Below are positions 56,901 to 64,000 of a stretch of 64,000 nt of DNA, one piece after another. This DNA comes from Euptelea pleiosperma (taxonomy: Eukaryota > Streptophyta > Magnoliopsida > Ranunculales > Eupteleaceae), in assembly GCA_035048495.1 (NCBI GenBank), contig CM068552.1, positions 29,142,154 to 29,206,153 of the forward strand, given 5' to 3'. The notes beneath the pieces were generated by a model. That model saw only the letters and a list, made by a program, of their open reading frames with translations, made no database searches and was not told the DNA's origin. Numbering within the stretch: the stretch's first letter is position 1; every line of letters starts with the position of its first letter. A program made the translations under genes and the position numbers.

Positions 56901-58014
56901 TCTTCTAATTAATTACATGGGAGTTGTGGGACATTTTCTCCTTATGCCTTTTATATTGGCTTAGGCTTAAATATGTTGGAAATATAATTGGGTAGGGTGT
57001 GGCACACACCATAACATTAATGTTTAAGCTGGAGTTACACGATGTTTACCCTCCAACTTGAGGGGGAGTGTTAGAAGAGTTATTTGTAATGTGCTGGTGT
57101 GTAGGGGTATTACTGTCTTTTTGACAGTTTTCAATAATATTATATATTGGGGGAGTTGACTAGGACATTAAGCTAGTTTGACTTCTCTCCTCTCAACTCT
57201 CTTTTCCTATTCTCAAACCTCTAACCTAACTTACAGTTTTATATATAAGGTTGTTTTATCTACGAGTTGATAATAGCTTATTAATTAATTGAGCATGTTT
57301 TCCTGCAGTCACAAGATGTTGCACAAGCTTTTGGAGCTGTTTGCACACCAGAATTTTTCCTCTTCAAAAAGGTGATTCTACACACCAGAAATAACCATTT
57401 AATACAGTTTTTCAGGCGTATCCTCTTGGCTTTGTTCTTGCTTAAAGGTTATATTTGACTCCTTTGGATATGCAGATGCCCTGATATGATGGCTGTCATT
57501 TAACTTCTTAACTAGGTCCACTATTGACTGTCCTGGAAGAATAAAAAAGCATTGCAATTCTTTTTTTTTCCAACAATATTTTGATTTAGTAAATTTGCGA
57601 CAGGATGGTCGAAGGCCATTTGAGCTGGTCTACCATGGTCAGTTTGATGACTCAAGACCAAGTAATAATGTACGCGTTACAGGAAGGTAATACTATGACT
57701 CCGTTTATTGTAAACAGCACAAATTTACAGTGAATTTTTCTTGTTTTCTACTTATAACTTACTCTTTCTAAATACTTCCATATCTTTAGGGACATAAGCT
57801 TGGCAATAGATTGTGTAATAAGCGGCCAGGCGCTATCATCAGTGCAAAAACCTAGGTGGCCTATCCTTTTTCTCTTTTCTTCACTAGTTCTTCGATATTT
57901 GCATTGGAAGTATTAACCATTGATCTGCCAAGCTTACATGCTTAAAATCATGTTCCCTGTTTTGCCAAAAGTGTTGGATGCAGTATCAAGTGGCATCCTG
58001 AAAAGAGCATTTAA
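50951..58014 (+). CDS. Plastid thioredoxin/peroxiredoxin-like protein, nine exons
   Basis: The product is a 255-residue protein of the thioredoxin superfamily (AhpC/TSA-like, PRX-like type; Arabidopsis AT1G21350 relative). It probably works as a thiol oxidoreductase in the chloroplast; its substrate is unknown. Exons are 50951-51193, 51305-51370, 56350-56430, 56581-56634, 56711-56779, 57309-57371, 57604-57686, 57790-57855 and 57972-58014, with GT-AG junctions and consistent phase. Residues 1 to about 68 are Ser/Thr/Arg-rich with almost no acidic residues, as in plastid transit peptides. The domain starts at GVSLGFRAPDFQLPEPLTG. The redox motif C108-N-H-C111-P-F follows VMFI. VCTPEFFLF (C183, P185) supplies the cis-Pro region, followed by GRRPFELVYHGQFDDSRP and a C-terminal CSIKWHPEK. 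Intron 2 is 4979 bp and holds LINE and SINE-like debris; intron 5 holds a copia LTR. The last acceptor has a usable alternative 12 nt downstream. Confidence 0.92.
51425..51735. repeat. Dispersed GACTCGG/CCGAGTC-rich repeat in intron 2
   Basis: The left part GACTCAAATAGAACACCGAGTCGG and right part CCAACCCGAGTCTCAGTGACC are partly inverted, with several GACTCGG, GAGTCGTC and GTCGAGTC-type motifs between. This is typical of a non-autonomous DNA element; its ends are not resolved. Confidence 0.5.
52010..53622 (+). mobile_element. Dead RTE-type LINE in intron 2
   Basis: Broken plus-strand frames give KDEEIKYKVE, MRTKTGRTLGLDSIRIG, the segment before the catalytic site (VGLHHGSAL), and CMLFTDDIV (the catalytic Asp pair) at about 52855-52890. 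Further on comes a C-terminal part with AADPMKLG*. The element ends in GGATAAGCTTATGATGATGATGATG, the microsatellite-type tail of RTE LINEs rather than poly(A). It is in the same orientation as the host gene. Multiple stops and frameshifts are present. Confidence 0.8.
53623..55640. other. Intron 2 sequence, rest
   Basis: An AT microsatellite is at 53655-53670. Two segments near 54850-55090 and 55120-55330 resemble each other (ACTGATAAAAGCTGAATCTAATATGGGA / ATTGATGAAAACTGAAACTCATATAAGA; AGGCTTGTTCATTCCTGTGCAATTTTGATCATC / AGGCTTGTTTGTACCCGTGCAATTTTTGATCATC), so this is a local duplication of about 240 bp. No coding exon is seen here. Confidence 0.6.
55642..55865 (-). repeat. Duplicated SINE-like segment with box B
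   Basis: AGAGGGAGG(C/T)GTAACTATGTATATCAAA and CAGAGGCGGAGTGCTGGCCACACATCC occur at about 55642-55710 and again at about 55790-55862. On the minus strand CGGGTTCGAGTCTCG at 55753-55767 matches a polymerase III box B. No box A was identified. Confidence 0.5.
57069..57234 (+). mobile_element. Ty1/copia 3' LTR remnant in intron 5
   Basis: AACTTGAGGGGGAG, a typical copia polypurine tract, directly precedes TGTTAGAAGAG, and the segment ends AACTTACA (TG...CA). Only the 3' end of an element is present; no upstream gag-pol and no second LTR are seen. Confidence 0.7.
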
Positions 58015-59302
58015 GCTATAATGACTGGTTTCAGCTTTCCAATGGTCATTGATCTGCAAGCTTAAATTATACTTTGAGGTGCGTCTTTTTCCTCAACTTC
58101 AAAATTGCTGATAATTGTTTTGATATTGGAACAAAATTTGTTTGATTTTCCTGTGTTATAGCTTCGAACTCCTGTAAGTTCCAGAGATTTGTCCGAGGGG
58201 CACAGAATGATGTGGCATTTGATCGTCTTGTGTTCAGTTGTGTCAGAGAATAAATACCTATCTATTACCAATGAAAGGTTTTGCACTGAGTATTCTCACC
58301 TGAACTGAAGACTTGCTGAAAGAGACGGCTGGTTATCTGTCATGCTTACTAAGGGTAGTTTTCTTGTTTCTTATCTCACCATCAAAGCCTATGTGTTTTG
58401 GTGATTCATTTCATTATTCCTATCAAACAATTGAAAACAAGAAGGAAAAACAACGACGAAGATTGATTTTGATGCATGGTTTCAAGAAAGACTGTTTCAA
58501 GGACCTGTTTTCAGTTGTAACGACAAAATCAATTGCATTTTCAACAAATCTCATCGATCTGGCACAACAAATCTCGAGCCCAGTAAGTTGATCTCGGACA
58601 ATCCCTGCAAGTACAGTCAAAGTCACATTAGTTTTCACAGTTTTTTCTGTTCTTTATCATGGTCACTTATACCCATTGCAATCAAGAACACAAATTGTTA
58701 ATTAAAAAGGAATTGTAATTCTGGTGTTTGTGGTTGGTCTAAAGCTTATGGCATCATTATGTTCATTTTATGATGGGCAAGCTGGAAATGACCCACCGCC
58801 TCGACGCTGTGTTTTACCCTTCTTTTGCAATTGTTACATAACAAGGTTTAACCAAAACAAAATCAGCTTGTGAGTATACATGATAAGTCACTTCTCTAAG
58901 GTTTTAGTATTTGTTATAGAGATGGAATGAGCACAAGATTCAACCCCAAATAAATTCTGTTTGTCGATTAGATGATGAATTCAATCTGAGTATTTAGTTA
59001 CTTACTATGAGAAGTTCCTTACTGCGTGTTTGGAACCCAGAAAATAGGCCATCTGCATTCCAGGCCCAGTCGATCTGACCTTTGATTGATAACTGTGTAT
59101 TCAGGTTTTGCCCCCCTAAAACAGGGCCTGAGTTTTGCTTTTTGAAAAAATATTGCAACATTGAAGCAGTTGTTAAAAATGGGCCATCCGCATCTCTGTA
59201 AACAATGTAAAATAGTGAGGTTTATGAACATATAGTTTGTTTCATGGTTCGAAGTCTCGGCCGATCTGGTTCTGGATTGGTAGGCACTGATCCATCCATC
59301 TC
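58015..59302. other. 3' flank of the thioredoxin-like gene; no further gene
   Basis: The first few hundred bases probably include the 3' UTR. AATAAA-like signals are present at about 58250 and 58950, but I cannot choose between them. Nothing else is supported before the MITE at 59303. The phrase GGTTCGAAGTCTCGGCCGATC near 59248 recurs near 61965, a dispersed repeat. Confidence 0.5.
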
Positions 59303-59482
59303 GAGCAAAACTTTTGTCAGAACAGATTGCAAATAACACAATCACAAGCCAATGAGTTCTCGGCACGTACACCTCAAAGCAAAAGCCCGTGGGTACGTTG
59401 CAAAAAGCACATGGGTACGTGCTGAGAACTCATTGGCTTGTGATTGTGTGATTTGCAATCCCTTGTGACAGAAGTTTTACTC
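59303..59482. mobile_element. Mutator-like MITE, 180 bp, almost all hairpin
   Basis: The ends GAGCAAAACTTTTGTCA and TGACAGAAGTTTTACTC are inverted, and the match continues through TTGCAAAT, CACAATCACAAGCCAATGAG and GCACGTAC, about 70 bp per arm. The flanks ATCCATCTC (59294-59302) and ATCCATATC (59483-59491) are a 9-bp duplication with one change. Confidence 0.88.
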
Positions 59483-59893
59483 ATCCATATCAGGGTTGTC
59501 TTGCCTGAGATAAACTGTTCCCTTAAGAGGCTTCACCTCGTCTTGAGTCTTGAGTGAGATGGCCCGAGATGGAGTTGAATTGGACCAATTCAGATTGGCA
59601 TCGTCGCCCACTGATCTGGCCTCTGATTCAGATTGTGAACCATGGTTTGTTTATCATTATGTAAATAAAATAAATTATTATATATATACACATCTGCTTT
59701 ATTTATTGGACGAATCAGATACTGTCAGATATCTGATAAGTTAATTGGATTCGAATTTGAATATTGATTCAGAATATGGGAATGTTTTTTGTTTCATTCC
59801 CCTAATTATTGAGCTGAAGTAGCCAAGGCGTCTTGATACAAGTTGAGGCCTAAGGCGAAAACTCTATATAAGGCTTTTTTGTTATATTTAATA

Positions 59894-60065
59894 CTAGTGG
59901 GTGCTCCGTGCCATCGGCACTCCTCGACAAAGAATTTGCCAAAATCAGGTGAGTGGCCGAGATCCACTGTCCATTAGAGGGAGGATTAGATCTCGGCCCT
60001 TCTTTGTTGATGCTTATAAGAGGAGGAATAAGTAGGGAGACAACCAATGTGTTTTGTTATATAGA
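59894..60065 (-). mobile_element. Mini-Helitron, complete
   Basis: It reads CTAGTGGGTG...GGCAC on the plus strand and ends GTTTTGTTATATAGA, so the element runs on the minus strand from TCTATATAAC to CTAG. The hairpin GTGCCGATGGCAC is intact. It is 172 bp, preceded by A as expected on the other strand. Confidence 0.82.
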
Positions 60066-60066
60066 A

Positions 60067-60420
60067 TAGTAAATGGCCCATGCCCACGACACTCTCCCAC
60101 AAAAGCGTCTGCAAAAATTGGGTGCCTTCGGCACTCAAATGGTATAACGGACTGGGGCGTTACCGTTTTTTCCATTATAACGGTTGTTATAACGGATTGT
60201 AACACAGAGGGAGAAATGAAAAAATAACAGAAATAACAAAAAATAACGGTGTTGAAATTTAAATTTTGAATAAATTGAGGTCAAATGAGGTGGATCGAGT
60301 GGCTGAAATCTAACCGTCCACATTAGATCGATGGATTTGATCTCAACCACTCTTTATCTAACTGTCCACATTAGATGGATGGATAAGATAAGAGAATACA
60401 ACTGAGTTGTCTTGATATAT
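60067..60420 (-). mobile_element. Diverged Helitron-like segment with nested inverted repeat
   Basis: GGCCCATGCCCACGACACTC and GCGTCTGCAAAAATTGGGTG match the mini-Helitron 3' part. TTATCTAACTGTCCACATTAGATGG and AACTGAGTTGTC may be its remainder. It is interrupted by sequence with GGGGCGTTACCGTTTTTTCC whose inverse lies near 60700. Confidence 0.45.
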
Positions 60421-60722
60421 GCGTGGGTGGCCCGTGCCCGTGGCACTTTCCGACAAAGTGTTTGTCAAAATCGGGTGGGAGGTAATCTCAGCCATCGATA
60501 TGAAGCATAGTGGATCTCAGCCACTAATTATTCAAGCCATATAAGATAAGAGGTGTATAAGAAAACAATTAAATTTCCGTTGAATCATATTTTTTTTAAA
60601 ATTTTAAAATTTGAATTTCAGCACCACTTTTTTCCGTTAAAATCATTAAAATAGGTTAAAATCCATTCTTTTTTCATTTTTGCCCCTGGCCGTTTCAATC
60701 CGTTTTAACGGTAACACCCCTC
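60158..60722. mobile_element. Possible element with GGGGCGTTACCG ends
   Basis: Left GGGGCGTTACCGTTTT and right TTTTAACGGTAACACCCC are inverted. Between them lie TAACGG repeats and Helitron-like pieces. No target duplication was found, and the order of insertions could not be resolved. Confidence 0.4.
60421..60570 (-). mobile_element. Mini-Helitron, diverged
   Basis: GTGGGTGGCCCGTGCCCGTGGCACTTTCCGACAAAGTGTTTGTCAAAATCGGGTG-type sequence matches the family 3' half and keeps its hairpin. The rest is rearranged (two copies of ATCTCAGCCA) and the terminal CTAG has become GCGT. Confidence 0.6.
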
Positions 60723-60806
60723 TCGAGGCAGAAAAAGTGGGGCTCCTGAGCCTGACCCTTGGGCTATATGTAAATCTAACCCATTTCATTCCTTATATGT
60801 AGATAA

Positions 60807-61125
60807 ATAGTGGGTGACCTGTGCCTACGGCACTCATCGACAAAACGTTTGTCAAAATTGGGTGTGAGTGGCTGGATCCACCGTCCATTTGGTGTGATAA
60901 GATCTCGGCCATCCATTATGAAGCCGGATAAGAGGGGGAGACAACTGTCCTGTTTTGTTATATAGATAGTAGGTGACCCGTGCCCACGGCACTCATCGAC
61001 AAAGCGTTTGTCAAAATTGGGTGTGAGTGGCTGAGATCCGCTGTCTATTTGGTTTGATAAGATCTCAGCCATCCTTTATGTAGCCGGATAAGAGGGGGAG
61101 ACAACTGTCCTGTTTTATCATATAG
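60807..61125 (-). mobile_element. Head-to-tail pair of mini-Helitrons
   Basis: Copy one is 60807-60966 and copy two 60967-61125, each about 160 bp and closely alike (GACAAA(A/G)CGTTTGTCAAAATTGGGTGTGAGTGGCTG, GATAAGAGGGGGAGACAACTGTCCTGTTTT). The 5' end of the first (TATATAGA on the plus strand) joins directly to the 3' end of the second (TAGTAGGTGACCC). Tandem arrays are a known Helitron habit. Confidence 0.8.
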
Positions 61126-61219
61126 ATATTAATATATACGATATTAATTAAAAAATTAAACTATATTATTGGAAATCATTCTTGATAATCAAAACATACA
61201 TAAAAAATTTAAATGTAGA

Positions 61220-61510
61220 GGACTCCTAGTGCAGTCGATGCAGAGGACTCTCGTGGCCCTGCATAGATCATTTTTTGGGCAAAATGACTACGTGGATATT
61301 CAGCCCACCTATTGGTGGATAAACACACTAAAATTCAGCTTGATTGATGATTTGTAGCCATTGGATTTACTACCCAAAACACATGCGTGAATCCAACTGC
61401 TAGAATCATGTCCTAAAATGTACTAAAATCTATGGCTAGAGATAATCAATCAGGTTGATTTTTGGTTTGTATATCCAATAAGGGGTGGGCTAAAAATCCA
61501 TGTGGTCAGT
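61220..61510. mobile_element. Foldback MITE, sister of 40340-40650
   Basis: It is the same element family as 40340-40650, with long near-identical stretches such as ATTGGTGGATAAACACACTAAA. The conserved neighbour GGCCTTAGGCGAC lies downstream of both copies (about 40666 and 61541). Confidence 0.75.
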
Positions 61511-61574
61511 GGGATGTGGGCTGGGGGTGGCTCACCGAGGGGCCTTAGGCGACAGCCTTATGATACAGTATTTT

Positions 61575-61915
61575 GTATTACAAATTATGATAAAGAAGTC
61601 CTTGAAAGTGCCACATGGCACACTCTTGCAGACCCAGTGACCCATGAATGGCTGAAATCAGCATGCCTGGCGATATATATCCGTTGGATATGAGCACTTC
61701 TTCATCATGAGCTTGGAACCAACCCATATGCCTGTCCACGAAGCCCATGATGAAAAAGTGCTCAAAAGCAACGGCTAAAGATCAGCAATGCTGACTTTTT
61801 GTGTGTAGGTCCACCAAGGTGCGTACCAACTATTCATGGGTTCAATGGGCCCAAAAGAGTGGGCCACATGGCACTTTGAGCTACTTCTTTATCAAAATTT
61901 TGATATAGAAATATG
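61575..61915. mobile_element. Foldback MITE, AAAGTGCCACATGGC arms
   Basis: Left ATGATAAAGAAGT...AAAGTGCCACATGGCACACTCTT and right AGTGGGCCACATGGCACTTT...CTTCTTTATCA are inverted. The inner blocks ATCATGAGCTTGG / CCCATGATGAAAAAGTGCTC also pair. No coding sequence is present. Confidence 0.72.
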
Positions 61916-62312
61916 TAGTATATTTTCATTCCATTGTAACATGGTTACTAGCTAAGCATGGTTCGAAGTCTGGGCCGATCCCGTTCTGGATCAAACGATC
62001 CGATCCAAAAAATGGATTGTCTCACCCAAGATCACTGTTTCCTAAAGAAGTCTCACTCTGTCTAGAGCAAGATGTGCTGATCCGGCCTGTTCTGGATTAG
62101 ACCGATCCGGCCTCCGATCCTGAGATTTCGAACCATGTAGCTGAGGTGATAGAACCAATAGTTTTTATTTATTTATTTATTATTATTATTACTATTATTT
62201 AAGAGTTTGGAATCTAATCTTAGGTAAGGTTGGTACCTGTAAGTTTAGCCCTTGGGCATCCGTTGGGTAACCTAAATCCGACCAAATTCCAATTGGGTCT
62301 AAACGACTAAGG

Positions 62313-62757
62313 GGGTGTTTGGATCACCATTTTTAGACTTGGAAAAATCTTTTTTTTTTATTTTTTTCCACAAAAAGACTTCTTCCAACATAATAAATTG
62401 TTTGGATGACCATTTTTAACAAAAAGTATTTATTCCATAAAAAAATATTTTTTAAGTCAAAAAATCTTTTTTATAAAAAATAGCTTAAAGCTGTTTTCCA
62501 AGTAAAATTTTTTTTTTTTTTAAATTTTGGTAGCTCAATTAACATAATAAACAAAGAAACAGTTTTCGGTTGAAGTCTCATTTCCAAAAAAAATAAATAC
62601 ATTATAGTGGCGGGGCCCACTAAAAGAAGATAAAGACACTTTGCATTAATGATGATCCAAAGGAACTTTTTAAAAAAAAATACATTTTCAAAAATCTATT
62701 TTCAGAAAAGGCATTTATTTAAAAAAGTATGTTTTGAAAAATGGCGATCCAAACACC
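62313..62757. mobile_element. MITE with GGTGTTTGGATC ends
   Basis: Left GGTGTTTGGATCACCATTTTT and the inverse of AAAAATGGCGATCCAAACACC at the right are paired. The interior is AT-rich with AAAATATTTTTT runs. This end type is common in hAT-like plant MITEs. The duplicated target is not clear. Confidence 0.7.
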
Positions 62758-64000
62758 AAATCAATCTAGAAAAAGTTTTATAATACTAATGGGCAAGAAT
62801 CATTTCTAGAAAACTTATTCAGGGCAGTTCCAAAATTGTGACCCTAGACATTATTAATCGAAGGGCTATCCGGTAACCGTTGACACCCCTACCCAAATTA
62901 TACAATCCATGGGCCACCTCTTGCATTGAACATAGCTCAAAAGTTATATTTATTGAGTGATTCTAGCCATCCGATCAGTCGCATTCATTCGAACAATCAA
63001 TTTTCAGGACCATCCAATTGATATATGGTCAACCCAAGGCACCTCACATGGATTGGGCGGTTCCCAATGAAGACAAATTGTAGAGGTTTTCAATCTCATT
63101 CCTTTCTCAACTATTGACCTAAATACCCTCCCATATTTAAAATCCACATGTCATACTCATAGCTAGCAATTGTCATAATCATAGCTAGCAATTCGGAATG
63201 CGGCAAAAATACAGTATCGAAAATCGTTCGAGTACAATTTGGGTTTGTCATTTAAAAATGCATAAAAAATTAAGCAAAAATAATTTAAAAAATAGAATAA
63301 AAAATTTATGAAAAAGAAATATCGACATTTTTTTTGTCTTATAAAATGATTATTCATGTTCAAAACTAAATAATCTGGAAATAATTGGGAAAAGTTCGTG
63401 AATTATTGGAGAATAATTCGATCGTGTTAAAAAATGGTGAATTTTTCAAAACCTTCGAATAAGACAGTGTTCGGTTAGTTTTTTCATCAAATCATACGGT
63501 TCATGTATAAGTCACGAAGAATTTGAGAATTTACTAATTATTTATGGGTGAAATGTGGCACGCGTACATTAGGAGGGATGTAAGACACCTTTTTTTGAGC
63601 TTTTTATGGCTCTTTTTTACTGTATTTTGGGTCTTTTGCAATTTTATTCAGTTGAGAATAGTAGTTCGTAAAATTAGGAGACTAAGAGGACCGTCCAAAT
63701 TTCATGGAATGCTACTCAATCGTGGAATCCACATCGGATCTTACCGGCCGATAAGGTAGATGTGAATTGGCAAATGTACGATAATATGCCCTAAGAAGCT
63801 TGCCTTTTCACTCTCCGAAAGGAGTCGGCCAAGTGAATAGGCGATCGGCCTGAGAAAGTAGGAAGAGGATCTAGAGAGATAAAATGGACTTAGAGAGAGA
63901 AATCTCACTCTAGAGAGAGAACACGGGATTAGGGATGTCACGTGCCTTTCATGTCATCTAGAGAGAGAAAGTAAACATTAGAGAGAGAAAGTAAACATTA
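62758..64000. other. No recognisable gene
   Basis: AT-rich sequence. Short local repeats are the two copies of CATAATCATAGCTAGCAATT near 63160-63195 and a GAGAGAGAAA-rich end (63890-64000), where TTAGAGAGAGAAAGTAAACA is repeated at the window edge. Confidence 0.45.

Noticed and set aside
63544..63759. A 71-codon open frame near the right edge, hydrophobic in the middle.
   Set aside because: It is isolated, has no start context or homologous motif, and is surrounded by AT-rich repeat sequence.
1..64000. Organelle-derived insertions, CRISPR arrays, phage or bacterial defence systems.
   Set aside because: No plastid or mitochondrial gene fragment, evenly spaced short direct repeats with unique spacers, or prokaryotic gene was seen; everything fits plant nuclear DNA.

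Overview
The window is nuclear DNA of a flowering plant. It has intron-split genes with GT-AG junctions, plant-specific protein families, (GA)n and (AT)n microsatellites, and dense layers of plant transposons (hAT, Mutator-like, PIF/Harbinger, Helitron, Ty1/copia, Ty3/gypsy, LINE). A woody magnoliid or basal eudicot is my guess from the repeat style; the sequence does not prove it. No CRISPR array, rRNA or canonical tRNA gene, operon or prokaryotic feature was seen.

Layout. At 1-13 kb an intact four-exon pathogen-related protein gene (minus strand, 1964-5028) stands head to head with a decayed copy of itself (plus strand, 9362-13146). The roughly 4.3 kb between the two start codons is full of MITEs. 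From 13 to 33 kb I see no gene. That stretch holds hAT elements (one with a perfect 8-bp target duplication at 22075-22854), a long-arm inverted-repeat element, several tandem repeats and LTR-like promoter pieces. At 33046-36885 (minus) lies an intact six-exon glycolipid transfer protein gene of the GLTP2 type. At 42521-45787 (minus) is a young non-autonomous Ty3/gypsy chromovirus derivative that keeps gag, protease and a chromodomain but has lost reverse transcriptase, RNase H and integrase. Its LTRs carry a long heat-shock-element-like array upstream of a TATA box. From 45.8 to 50.7 kb there are nested MITEs and an L1-type LINE remnant. At 50951-58014 (plus) is an intact nine-exon, plastid-targeted, thioredoxin/peroxiredoxin-like gene whose 5-kb second intron contains a dead RTE-type LINE. 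From 58 to 64 kb is repeat territory rich in very short Helitrons.

The plastid thioredoxin-like gene and the GLTP2-like gene are neighbours here. Their best Arabidopsis relatives, as I recall them (AT1G21350 and AT1G21360), are also neighbours, so this looks like ancient microsynteny stretched by transposons.

The most novel signals are: (1) a 5-bp-register GAA/TTC array resembling heat-shock elements in the LTR of the gag-protease-chromodomain element; (2) a family of about 160-bp Helitrons with CTAG ends and a 3' hairpin, found in introns of both intact minus-strand genes and as a head-to-tail pair; (3) a 45-bp tandem duplication that copies a splice donor in the GLTP gene; (4) a repeat array with 16-bp perfect palindromes upstream of a TATA box at 29.4-30.1 kb.
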